From Chlorobaculum sp. MV4-Y (GTDB lineage: Bacteria > Bacteroidota > Chlorobiia > Chlorobiales > Chlorobiaceae), in NCBI RefSeq assembly GCF_025244685.1, contig NZ_CP104202.1:622323-686322 (forward strand): a DNA stretch of 64,000 nt, in the 5' to 3' direction. Numbering within the stretch: the stretch's first letter is position 1; each line of letters opens with the position of its first letter. Both the position numbers and the translations under genes were made by a program. Below, in pieces: positions 10,302 through 18,728 of this stretch. Below the pieces are notes generated by a model that did not search any database, was not told the origin of the DNA, and worked only from the letters and a program-made list of their open reading frames with translations.

Positions 10302-12330
10302 AAAGCCCGCTGTCGAGTTCCAGAAACAGGAGCTTTTGCAACTCCGCCAGGAGCTGGATGCGGCCAACAGGCGCATCGAAGCGCTTGAGGCCGAGCTTTC
10401 CAGACGCATTGAGCAGGAGACGGAGATTCGGCGCCGGGCGGATGCCTTCAGACTCTGCGCCCACGGTATAGCTATCGGAGTGCCTGGCATCAATGTCGTG
10501 CTGACCTGCAACGAAGCTTTTGCGCGTATGCGCGGTCAGTCTGTCAAGGAGATTGAAGGTTCTTCTATCGTCAGCCTGTATGCTCCTGAAGATCAGCAAA
10601 CGGTGAAGGACAAATTAAAGATAACCGACAGCACAGGGTTTTGCAGTTACCAGGCCAGGATGATGCGCAAAGATGGCTCCGTTTTCCCGGTTCAGATAGA
10701 TGTGGTGGGGGTAAAGGATGACAATGGGCAGATCATGTACAGGATCGCTACTGTGCAGGATATTACCGAGCGACTCGAATCGCAAAGCGCTTTGCGTGAG
10801 AGTGAGGAGCGGTTCAGGTCGGTTGTAGAGTTTGCGCCTGATGCCATTTTTATCCAGACAGGAGGCTGTTTTGCCTACCTGAATCACTCTGCGATTGCCC
10901 TGTTCGGAGCGTCGAAAGCAGAAGAGATTCTCGGACGGAGGGTTGCCGATCTGATTCATCCCGATTACCGTGATCTGGTCGCCGAAAGGATACGCCTGCT
11001 GAATGAACGCCAGCAAGCAGTTCCCGCTCTCGAAGAGCGGATCCTGCGTCTTGACGGTAGTGAACTCTATGTGGAGGTCTCTGCCGTTCCCTTCGTTTTT
11101 GCCGGTCAGCAGGGCGCGCTTGTCTTTCTTCGGGACATCAGCCGCCGGAAAGAGGCTGAAAAGACGCGCGTAACCTTGGAACATCAGCTTTTCGAGTCAC
11201 AGAAACTCGAATCGATCGGTCGTCTGGCGGGCGGCATTGCCCATGACCTGAACAATCTCCTGACGCCAGTGCTCGGTTATTCTGAGATGCTTTCAAACAG
11301 TTTTCCTGAGACCGACAAACGCCACAAGCGCATCGAAGTTATTCATCATGCGGCGCTCAGGGCGCGCGGTCTTGTACGGCAGCTCCTTGCCTTCAGCAGC
11401 CGCCAGACGCTTGAATTCAGAATGGTTGACCTCAACCGGGTGATCAGGGATTTCGAGCAGTTGCTCCGCAGAACCATTCGGGACGATATCAATATCCGGT
11501 ATCATCTGCATGACGGAATGCTGGTCATGCAGGGAGATGTTGGCCAGATCGAACAGATTATCATGAATCTTGCGGTCAACGCCGAAGATGCGATGCCATC
11601 GGGTGGAGAATTGGTCGTGAAGACATCCACGATGGTAATCAGCAAGGGGCAGGAGAAATATTTCGAAGGGTTGCCCAGTGGAGACTATGCTGTTTTGACC
11701 TTTTGCGATACGGGCACGGGGATAGATCAGGATACGCTTGCCCGTATCTTTGAACCCTTTTTTACCACCAAACCCAAAGGGCGGGGGACTGGTCTCGGTC
11801 TTTCCACGGTTTATGGTATTGTCAGGCAGCATGGAGGCATCATTCAGGCGAGGAGTGAGGCCGGTTCTGGAGCCTCGTTCAGGATGTGTTTTCCTCTCCG
11901 GGAGAGCGAACCTGAGCCGTTTCAGCCGGTGAAGCCAAAGCCGCATCAAAAAGGCGAGGGGGCAAAAGTGCTGGTTGTCGAGGATGACGAGATGGTTCGC
12001 AAATTCGTTGTTCAGGCTTTAGACGAAGAGGGATTCGAGACCCGTGAAGTGGAGAACGGGCAAGCGGCGCTGGAGCTGATTGAAAAAGGCGATTTCAAGC
12101 CTGAACTGTTACTGACCGATCTGGTCATGCGCGGTATGAACGGGCGGATGCTCTATGAAAAGGTGTGCGACTTCATGCCTGGCATCAAGGTGATCTACAT
12201 GTCGGGGTACCCCAAAGACATCATTTCCCGGCACGGCGTACTCGATACAGGGCTGTCATTTCTGCTGAAGCCGTTTCCTGTGCCGGTGCTTCTGGATAAA
12301 GTGAAAGAGGTGTTGCAAAACGGTAACTGA
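10294..12330 (+). CDS. PAS-containing hybrid histidine kinase with receiver domain
   Basis: A 678-residue soluble hybrid kinase. Order: coiled coil (about residues 8-48), PAS domain 1 (about 50-160), PAS domain 2 (about 175-295), HisKA with His317 in GGIAHDLNNLLTPVLGYSE, HATPase_c with DTGTGID and GRGTGLGLSTVYG, and a C-terminal receiver with phospho-acceptor Asp609 in LLLTDLVMRGMNG. No membrane segment is seen, so it should sense a cytoplasmic signal. The AHDLNN-type H box is that of the large family of PAS hybrid kinases. ATG 10294 follows GGCGAGG and overlaps the CPXCG gene; no separate response regulator lies nearby. It converges on rnpB. Confidence 0.9.
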   Translation: MSEKPAVEFQKQELLQLRQELDAANRRIEALEAELSRRIEQETEIRRRADAFRLCAHGIAIGVPGINVVLTCNEAFARMRGQSVKEIEGSSIVSLYAPEDQQTVKDKLKITDSTGFCSYQARMMRKDGSVFPVQIDVVGVKDDNGQIMYRIATVQDITERLESQSALRESEERFRSVVEFAPDAIFIQTGGCFAYLNHSAIALFGASKAEEILGRRVADLIHPDYRDLVAERIRLLNERQQAVPALEERILRLDGSELYVEVSAVPFVFAGQQGALVFLRDISRRKEAEKTRVTLEHQLFESQKLESIGRLAGGIAHDLNNLLTPVLGYSEMLSNSFPETDKRHKRIEVIHHAALRARGLVRQLLAFSSRQTLEFRMVDLNRVIRDFEQLLRRTIRDDINIRYHLHDGMLVMQGDVGQIEQIIMNLAVNAEDAMPSGGELVVKTSTMVISKGQEKYFEGLPSGDYAVLTFCDTGTGIDQDTLARIFEPFFTTKPKGRGTGLGLSTVYGIVRQHGGIIQARSEAGSGASFRMCFPLRESEPEPFQPVKPKPHQKGEGAKVLVVEDDEMVRKFVVQALDEEGFETREVENGQAALELIEKGDFKPELLLTDLVMRGMNGRMLYEKVCDFMPGIKVIYMSGYPKDIISRHGVLDTGLSFLLKPFPVPVLLDKVKEVLQNGN

Positions 12331-12352
12331 GGGGCGAGATGCAGGAAAAAAA

Positions 12353-12741
12353 GCCGAAACCGAAGCTGTAAGCCGAATTCTGTCCATCACCATCAAGTGG
12401 TGAAGTTGCAGCCATTTATCTGATGCGGCCTACCCGGAAACATTGGGCGGGCAACCCTTCTTCCCTTGCAGGAAATGCTTCCTTATTTGGCCTTGCTTCG
12501 GGGAGGTTTTCATAGCGCAGGGCATTGCTGACCTGCCTGGTGGTCTCTTACACCCCCTTTTCACCCTTACTCCGGTTTTAAGCCGGAGCGGTTCGCTTTC
12601 TGTTGCACTCTCTGTGACAGACGGCTTGCGCCCCTGCCCCCGGCCTTGAACAACGTTCTCGACCGGCACCCTGCCCTGTGAAGTTCGGACTTTCCTCTGA
12701 ATGGCTATACCATACAGCGACTGCACGCTTGCGGTTTCAGC
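12353..12741 (-). ncRNA. rnpB: RNase P RNA (bacterial class A)
   Basis: Minus-strand RNA of about 389 nt, the catalytic RNA that trims 5' leaders of tRNA precursors. The 5' (GCTGAAACCG, from 12741) and 3' (CGGTTTCGGC, to 12353) ends pair over 10 bp as helix P1. Conserved regions are present: GAGGAAAGTCCGAAC near the 5' end, AGGGTGCC, the AGATAAATGGCTGC segment and ACAGAATTCGGCTTA near the 3' end. A run of seven Us (A7 at 12346-12352 on the plus strand) follows P1 and provides termination. Ends are set by P1 pairing and are approximate to a few bases. Confidence 0.95.
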
Positions 12742-12791
12742 AATGTAAATGAACAACTACCGGGCCTTTTCAGGACGGCCATGAAACAGAA

Positions 12792-12822
12792 ACTGCCGAA
12801 AGGAGCAATCCGTTTCGGCAGT
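12792..12822 (-). terminator. Hairpin terminator after zinc-ribbon gene
   Basis: Ten-bp stem ACTGCCGAAA / TTTCGGCAGT with an 11-base loop, followed on the minus strand by a T-rich tail. It separates the zinc-ribbon gene from rnpB. Confidence 0.7.
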
Positions 12823-12834
12823 CTGACAAGGTTG

Positions 12835-13653
12835 TTACTGCTGGCTGCTTGCCGCGGCTTCGTCGAAGAGACGCTCGTGTACCACGATGCGGCCGCACGA
12901 TTCACAGACGTAAAACCCGCCCTGCACGATCAGGGTATGGCGGTTGGTCGGCACTCTGGTGTTGCACCCGGAGCAGGCCTGGCGATCGAGCTTGACCACA
13001 GCATTCTGCATCGAGCCGCTCTTGAGATGATCGTACTTGTCGAGCAGGCGCTTGGCTTGCTGGGCGACCACCGATCTCTGTTCCGAGAGCACCTCTTTGA
13101 GCTGGGCGACCTCTTCAGCGGTTTCGACGACAATGCTGTCCAGTTCCTCTTTTTTCTGTCGCACCTGCTGACCGAGATCCTCCATCTGCTGCTGCAAGAC
13201 ATCATCAGGCATCATCTCTTCGGAAATCTCGTCGTAACGGTTCTCCGCGATCAGCTCGCGTCCTTTTTTCTGCAACTCCTGGGCGTGGTGCTCGGCGTGC
13301 GAAATGTCCTGAAGCTGGATTTCGGCCTGCGCGATCTCCTTTTCCTCGTATTCGATCTGCTTGGAGAGGGCGTCGTACTCCTTGTTGTTGCGGGCCAGCG
13401 TCTGCTTTTCCTTGAATGACTTGATCTTTTCCTTGCAATCGTGAATGATGCCGTTCAGGCGCTCACGCAGCTTCTGATGTTCGTCGGCGATTTTCTTCCG
13501 GGCCTCAATCTGGCGAGAGGTGAACGCGAGGTCCTCCTCGAGGGCGGAAATCTCTTCCGGCAGGCCTTTCTGCAGACTCATGATGCTTTCGATCATGTTG
13601 TCGATGTGCTGAAGGCGAACGATGAGATTGATTTTTGTATGATCCACTACCAC
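12835..13653 (-). CDS. C4-type zinc-ribbon coiled-coil protein
   Basis: A 272-residue protein: residues about 20-200 form a long alpha-helical coiled coil, and the C-terminus carries a zinc ribbon with CSGC (ACSGCNTRVP) and CESCGR. This architecture is that of the zf-RING_7 family, for which CdsZ of chlamydiae and the YbgI-adjacent proteins are the known relatives; proposed roles include nucleic acid or secretion-chaperone binding, none established for this group. No membrane segment. It lies downstream of tRNA-Leu and is closed by its own terminator. Confidence 0.8.
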   Translation of the reverse strand: MVVDHTKINLIVRLQHIDNMIESIMSLQKGLPEEISALEEDLAFTSRQIEARKKIADEHQKLRERLNGIIHDCKEKIKSFKEKQTLARNNKEYDALSKQIEYEEKEIAQAEIQLQDISHAEHHAQELQKKGRELIAENRYDEISEEMMPDDVLQQQMEDLGQQVRQKKEELDSIVVETAEEVAQLKEVLSEQRSVVAQQAKRLLDKYDHLKSGSMQNAVVKLDRQACSGCNTRVPTNRHTLIVQGGFYVCESCGRIVVHERLFDEAAASSQQ

Positions 13654-13678
13654 ACCGGTTTAGAAATTAAAAAGAAGC

Positions 13679-13705
13679 AAAAAAGCACCTCCATGGAAGG
13701 TGCTT
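13679..13705 (-). terminator. Terminator after tRNA-Leu
   Basis: Eight-bp stem AAGCACCT / AGGTGCTT (13683-13690, 13698-13705) with a six-T run on the minus strand (13679-13684 on plus are A). Confidence 0.8.
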
Positions 13706-13791
13706 GCCTTGTATTCAAAACTATTTCAAAACAACAAACGGGAGAATTTCTCAACTCCGATCATCTTGCACATGAGAATCTTGCATAAAGT

Positions 13792-13876
13792 TGGTGCCCG
13801 AAAGGAGATTCGAACTCCTACACCTCTCGGCGCTCGCCCCTGAAACGAGTGCGTCTACCAGTTCCGCCATTCGGGC
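13792..13876 (-). tRNA. tRNA-Leu (anticodon CAG)
   Basis: Cloverleaf on the minus strand: acceptor GCCCGAA pairs with TTCGGGC, discriminator A, encoded CCA at 13794-13792. The D arm has GGCGGAACTGGTAGACGC, the anticodon loop TTCAGGG gives CAG, the class II long variable arm is present, and the T arm reads GGAGTTCGAATCTCC. It reads CUG leucine codons. Confidence 0.96.
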
Positions 13877-13884
13877 ATTGACTT

Positions 13885-13922
13885 GTCAAAAAGGCCTATC
13901 ATTAAGATAAGCTCTTTTTGAC
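13885..13922 (-). terminator. Terminator between rpmG and tRNA-Leu
   Basis: Long imperfect hairpin, GTCAAAAAG on one side matching CTTTTTGAC on the other, T5 on the minus strand. It lies just after rpmG. Confidence 0.65.
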
Positions 13923-13933
13923 GATAATACTAA

Positions 13934-14116
13934 TTACTTGATCTCTTTGTGCTCGGTGTGCCTTTTCAGATTCGGGTTGTACTTCTTGAGAATGAGGCGC
14001 TCCGTCGTGTTCTTCTTGTTCTTGGTCGTGGTGTACCTGGAAACGGGCACGCCCTCTTTTTTCGCCTCGGTGCACTCGAGCGTAATCACAATTCTGTTCT
14101 CTTTACCTTTTGCCAT
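13934..14116 (-). CDS. rpmG: 50S ribosomal protein L33
   Basis: A 60-residue basic protein with the L33 signature: [10 protein letters not shown], then [21 protein letters not shown], ending HTEHKEIK. The CxxC zinc pairs of the C+ form are absent, so it is the zinc-free C- paralogue type. It binds near the ribosomal E site. It is followed by a terminator and tRNA-Leu. Confidence 0.95.
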   Translation of the reverse strand: MAKGKENRIVITLECTEAKKEGVPVSRYTTTKNKKNTTERLILKKYNPNLKRHTEHKEIK

Positions 14117-14264
14117 GAGTTGCGTCGGTCGGTTAGTTATTTAAAGAGCAACGAATATACAGCAGGCGACCCTATTATGCAAGCACTGCCGTTTTTTTGT
14201 TTCGAGTTCAGGAAACGCTATTATTGATACTCTTTTCACCAATTACCCAAAATCAAGGCGTATC

Positions 14265-15515
14265 GTGCTGGACAGTCATTTTTTCTCATTTTCCGACGGC
14301 ACCCTCTGCTGTGAATCGGTCGCGCTCGACGAGCTTGCCCGGCAGTTCGGAACCCCGCTTTTCGTGACCAGCAGGCAGAGTCTGGTCAGTCAGTACCGCT
14401 CATTCGAGGAGGCTTTCGCCTCTCTGCCGCACTTCACCTGCTACTCGGTGAAAGCAAACTTCAACCTTGCCGTCATCCGCACGCTGGCCGAAGAGGGTTG
14501 CGGTTGCGACGTCAACTCGGGCGGCGAACTCTATCGCGCCCTCAAGGCAGGAGTGCCTGCTGAAAAGATTATTATGGCCGGTGTTGGCAAAAGCGAAGCT
14601 GAAATCAAGTATGGCCTGACTTCCGGCGTGATGATGATCAAGGCCGAGTCGATCTCCGAACTCAAGGCGATCAACAGCGTCGCCGAGCGTCTCGGCAAGG
14701 TTGCGCAGGTCGGCGTCAGGATCAACCCTAACGTCACCGCCGAGACTCATCCCTACATCACCACCGGCGACAGCAAGGAGAAGTTCGGCATCGACGAAGC
14801 CGGACTTGGCGAGGTGTTCGAACTCTTCAGAACGCTCCCGAATCTCGAACTGCACGGTCTCGACATGCACATCGGCTCGCAGATTTTCGATCCGGAATAC
14901 TACGTCGCCGCCACGCAGAAGCTGCTCGAAGTGCTCGAATCGGCGCGTCACCTCGGCTTCGACATCAAATGGCTTGACCTCGGCGGCGGTTTCCCGGTGA
15001 CCTACGATCCGCAGAAACCCGCCACGCCGATCACGAAATTTGCCGAGAAGCTCATTCCGATGCTCCAGGACAAAGGCGTGACGGTCATTTTTGAGCCGGG
15101 CCGGTTCATTGCGGCCAACGCTTCGGTGATTGTGACCAAAATTTTGTACCGTAAGAAAAACCTGATCGGCAAGGAGTTTTTCATCGTCGATGCAGGCATG
15201 ACCGAGCTGATCCGTCCGGCGCTCTACCAGTCGCACCACGAAGTGCTCTCGGTCAAGCAGCATGACAAGAGCGTTGTCGCCGACGTGGTTGGTCCTGTCT
15301 GCGAATCGAGTGACTTCTTCGCCCGCCACCGCACTATCGATGACGCCGCTGAAGGCGAACTCCTCGCGGTGCTCTCATCCGGCGCATACGGCGCGGTGAT
15401 GAGCAGCAACTACAACGGCCGCCTTCGCCCGGCCGAGGTGATGGTCGATGGCGACGAAGTCACGCTGACCCGCCGCCGCGAAACCTACGAGCAGCTCGTG
15501 GAGAACGAACTGTAA
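14265..15515 (+). CDS. lysA: Diaminopimelate decarboxylase
   Basis: A 416-residue PLP enzyme of the alanine-racemase fold that decarboxylates meso-diaminopimelate to L-lysine, the last step of lysine synthesis. Lys63 in YSVKANFN binds PLP; GGGFPVTY and EPGRF[IV] bind the phosphate; GPVCESSD supplies the conserved Cys-Glu of the second subunit active site. Starts at GTG 14265 with AAGGCG upstream. It stands alone. Confidence 0.95.
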   Translation: MLDSHFFSFSDGTLCCESVALDELARQFGTPLFVTSRQSLVSQYRSFEEAFASLPHFTCYSVKANFNLAVIRTLAEEGCGCDVNSGGELYRALKAGVPAEKIIMAGVGKSEAEIKYGLTSGVMMIKAESISELKAINSVAERLGKVAQVGVRINPNVTAETHPYITTGDSKEKFGIDEAGLGEVFELFRTLPNLELHGLDMHIGSQIFDPEYYVAATQKLLEVLESARHLGFDIKWLDLGGGFPVTYDPQKPATPITKFAEKLIPMLQDKGVTVIFEPGRFIAANASVIVTKILYRKKNLIGKEFFIVDAGMTELIRPALYQSHHEVLSVKQHDKSVVADVVGPVCESSDFFARHRTIDDAAEGELLAVLSSGAYGAVMSSNYNGRLRPAEVMVDGDEVTLTRRRETYEQLVENEL

Positions 15516-15611
15516 GAGCGACCACATCATGGACGAAGTGGACAACAACGCTCCACGTTCACTTCGTTCATTGAAATTTCGCGAAAGCGCCACCGTTCAC
15601 CATGCAAAAGC

Positions 15612-16721
15612 ATGATAAAGCGAACTGACATGCGCACCGTTGTTTCGATCTGTCTGTTTTTCGGGATGATTCTCGCAAGCAGCTCATTGTTTGCCCGTAC
15701 TGATTCTGAATCATCGATACGCGCCCTGGCCGATACGGTTGGTTTTGCGCATCGGGCCTGGCAGATGGATTCGGTGATGGCACGAATCAATGCGCTCAAT
15801 CACGATGATCTTGCCCGCACGCAGCAGCCAGCGGGAACGGCGTGGCGCGCGCTGATCTGCCCGCACGACGATTATTCCTACACGGGCTGGCTCTATCCTG
15901 CCGTACTGCGGAATATCAAGGCAAAGACGGTCATCATTTTCGGTGTCGCCCATACAGCGTGGCGCTATCATCTCGAAAATCAACTCATCTTCGACAGCTT
16001 CAGCTCATGGCGCGGCCCCTACGGCGCGCTGAAGGTTTCTCCGTTGCGTGAGGAGATTCTTAAGCGCTTGCCTCGTGACATGGCTGTTGTGCATGATCCA
16101 ATGCAGAGCGAGGAATATTCCGCAGAGGCGATGATTCCGTTTCTGCAATACCAGAACCGGGATGTTGAAATCATCAGCATTCTGGTTCCTTTCATGGATT
16201 TTGCAAAGATGCAAACCATCAGCCAGCACCTTTCCAAGGCGCTGTTCGCCGTGATGAAAAAGCATGATTTGCGCTGGGGAAAAGATGTTGCCATCCTCAT
16301 TTCATCTGACGCGGTGCACTACGGCGATGAGGATTGGGGTGGCCACAATTTCGCCTATTACGGAACCGGCAGTAAAGCCAATGAACTTGCGGAAGCGCAT
16401 GACCGGGAAATAATCAACACCTGCTTTGAATCGAAATTGACGAACAAAAAGATCACTCAGTTTTATTCCTATACGACTGATCCCGATGATTTCAAAAAAT
16501 CCCGATGGAGCTGGTGTGGCCGCTACGCAATTCCCGTTGGTCTGCTGACGGCGCTCGATCTCCAGAGGCTAGAAAAAAGCGCTCCGTTAACGGGAGTGCC
16601 GATAGCCTACGCCACCAGCATCAGTCAGCAGCATCTGAAAATCGATGATCTGCGAATGGGCGAGACGGCGATTGCTTCGCCGAGGCATTGGGTTGGGTAT
16701 GCGGCGGTTGGATTTAAATAA
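15612..16721 (+). CDS. Memo-like (AmmeMemoRadiSam system protein B family), exported
   Basis: A 369-residue protein of the Memo family, related to class III non-haem iron dioxygenases. Family features: LICPHDDYSYTGWLYP, in which the His-Asp motif replaces the usual PHAGY; FGVAHTAW; SSDAVHYGD. A hydrophobic segment near the N-terminus (TVVSICLFFGMILASSSLFA) is a clear signal peptide, so the protein should act in the periplasm, unlike the usual cytoplasmic Memo. The partners AmmeMemoRadiSam A and the radical SAM protein are not next to it. The start may be 15612 or the ATG at 15630. Substrate unknown. Confidence 0.8.
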   Translation: MIKRTDMRTVVSICLFFGMILASSSLFARTDSESSIRALADTVGFAHRAWQMDSVMARINALNHDDLARTQQPAGTAWRALICPHDDYSYTGWLYPAVLRNIKAKTVIIFGVAHTAWRYHLENQLIFDSFSSWRGPYGALKVSPLREEILKRLPRDMAVVHDPMQSEEYSAEAMIPFLQYQNRDVEIISILVPFMDFAKMQTISQHLSKALFAVMKKHDLRWGKDVAILISSDAVHYGDEDWGGHNFAYYGTGSKANELAEAHDREIINTCFESKLTNKKITQFYSYTTDPDDFKKSRWSWCGRYAIPVGLLTALDLQRLEKSAPLTGVPIAYATSISQQHLKIDDLRMGETAIASPRHWVGYAAVGFK

Positions 16722-16864
16722 GTATTCAGTGCTGCTAATGGGTTTTCTCACGATGGGGTAGAGTATGAGGAGATACATGCCTTTGAAGTAAAAGGCGTGA
16801 GCTGAAGAGTATTTTCTGAAATTTCGGTATTTTAGAATGATTTTATTTTGAGTGATAACTCAGA

Positions 16865-17697
16865 ATGAAAATTTTTATCTCTTTATTTAATATGAGTTTA
16901 GAACAAAATATAGGATATGTTGCAAAAAGTATAAGTGTTCTTTTTGCTGCTTCATTTTTATTGTCATTTGTTTATGATTGAGGTTATCTGTTCTCCATTG
17001 GATTGGATTTTGCCTCTATTCCAACAAGTTTAAATGACCATATTAGGAGCGCATTGGTCTGGATGCCAAAAGCATTGTTTTTGATATTTATTGGTATTTT
17101 CAATGAGTTGATCAATCAGCGAGTTGAACAAGGTATGACAGAAGAGGAGATAGTTTTTACCTCAAGAAAGCCGAGCTTTGTTAGAAAATTCCGTAAAAGT
17201 CCTATTCTTTTTATTCGTTTTTTGTCTGTTTCGCTTTTTGCCTCATTCTTACTTTTTTGCGATTTATTTGCTGCTTCGTTATTATTGGCTATGCCGATCA
17301 TTTGGGTTAATGTGAGTCGTTGGTTGCGTGATGCGCCATGGATACAAAAAAGAAGAAAGGAAGGATTTATATTTTTGTTTAAATGGTTGCCAATAGTTAT
17401 TGTTGTGGTATTTTTTTATGGATATAATAATGCGGTTGTAGATACTAATAAAAATTATGCTGGTGTTGAAGTTGTTGATGATGTTTCTGCGCGGCCAGTC
17501 TTGGTAAATGAACTAAGGTTTTACGAAAAAGGAATGCTTTCAATAGATTCGAAAAAAAGTACATATCTTTTTTGCTTTGGGAAAAGGTGAGATATATTAA
17601 ATATAAAAATCAATATAAACAGTTTGTGGAGCTGGTTGGGAATTGGATAAATAAGGATATGTTAAGAAATAATTATCCTTCTGATAAAAGGCAATAA
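16865..17697 (+). pseudogene. Damaged AT-rich membrane-protein gene
   Basis: Three segments of one protein can be read. ATG 16865 (or 16892) opens a frame that is stopped by TGA 16979-16981; the same frame continues past it as GYLFSIGLDFASIPTSLNDH and runs to TGA 17588-17590. Beyond a T6 tract at 17568-17573 a third segment in another frame (LLWEKVRYIKYKNQYKQF) goes on to TAA 17695-17697. One extra T at the tract and a Trp instead of the stop would give a protein of about 268-277 residues with several membrane helices. No family is recognised. Base use is far more AT-rich than its neighbours. It is probably a decaying acquired gene. Confidence 0.65.
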
Positions 17698-17757
17698 ATT
17701 GATTTTTAACTTCAATATATGCTCGCTTGAGCTTTCGCCATTCAGTGGAATTTGTTC

Positions 17758-18630
17758 TTATCCCCGCTTCAGATTCCTGAAAATCTTCAGTGTTGCTTCG
17801 GAGAGGTTGAGGGTGTAGAAGTGGATGCCTTTGACTTTGTGATCCAGCAGTTCCTGCACCTGGTTGGTGGCCCATTCGATGCCGATTTCAGCAACCTCTT
17901 TGTCATCGGCAGCTTCGAGCACTTTGCGGAGCAGCTTTGACGGGATTCTTGAGCCAAGGGCGAGTTCGCCCATGCGGATCATGCCTTTCTTTGTCATGAT
18001 CGGCATGAGGCCGGGGATGACCGGCACGGTGATGCCCGCCAGCTCGCAGCGCTCGACGTAGTCGAAGTAGTCGCGGTTGTCGAAGAAGAGCTGCGTGACG
18101 ATGTAGTCCGCTCCCGCGTCAACCTTCTCCTTGAGGAATTCAAGCTCCTTCATGCGGTTCGGCGTCTCTGGGTGGCCTTCGGGGAAGCCTGCCACACCGA
18201 TGCCCATTTCGGGGAAGTTCACCTTGATGAATCGCACCAGGTCGATGGCGTGCGGGAAATCCTTGATTGCCTCTTCAAGCGTGGGAATGTCGGCTGGTTT
18301 GTCGCCGCGCAAGGCCAGCACGTTCTTGATGCCGTGCTCCCTGTAGTTTTGCAGGACGCTTTCGATTTCGCTCTTCTCCGCGCCGATGCAGGTCAGGTGC
18401 GAAACGACTGTCAGGCCGGTCTCCTGCTGGATGCGGGTGACGAGATTGTGCGTGCGTTCTCGCGTTGAACCGCCTGCGCCGTAGGTAACACTGACGTACG
18501 AGGGATCGAGAGGGGAGAAGTTCGAGATGGTTTCAAAGAGTTTGTCCCAGTCTTCCTGTTTTTTCGGAGGGAAAAATTCCAGGCTGAATACCGGTTCGGT
18601 TCGTGCGTCGAGAATCTCTTTGACAAGCAT
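17758..18630 (-). CDS. metF: Methylenetetrahydrofolate reductase
   Basis: A 290-residue flavoprotein with a TIM-barrel fold that reduces 5,10-methylene-THF to 5-methyl-THF for methionine synthesis. Visible: FSLEFFPPKK (catalytic Glu), VSVTYGAGGSTRERT, HLTCIG, LALRGDKP and ITQLFFDN-like VTQLFFDNRDYF. Length equals bacterial MetF. The start ATG at 18630 diverges from comEC across 98 bases. Confidence 0.96.
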   Translation of the reverse strand: MLVKEILDARTEPVFSLEFFPPKKQEDWDKLFETISNFSPLDPSYVSVTYGAGGSTRERTHNLVTRIQQETGLTVVSHLTCIGAEKSEIESVLQNYREHGIKNVLALRGDKPADIPTLEEAIKDFPHAIDLVRFIKVNFPEMGIGVAGFPEGHPETPNRMKELEFLKEKVDAGADYIVTQLFFDNRDYFDYVERCELAGITVPVIPGLMPIMTKKGMIRMGELALGSRIPSKLLRKVLEAADDKEVAEIGIEWATNQVQELLDHKVKGIHFYTLNLSEATLKIFRNLKRG

Positions 18631-18728
18631 CCGGGTGTGATTTTTTACTGGTTGAACAGAAAATGACCGGAATATACTAAATTATGCGGTTGCATAACTC
18701 CTGAAATAACCGCCATAAACCCCTGATT

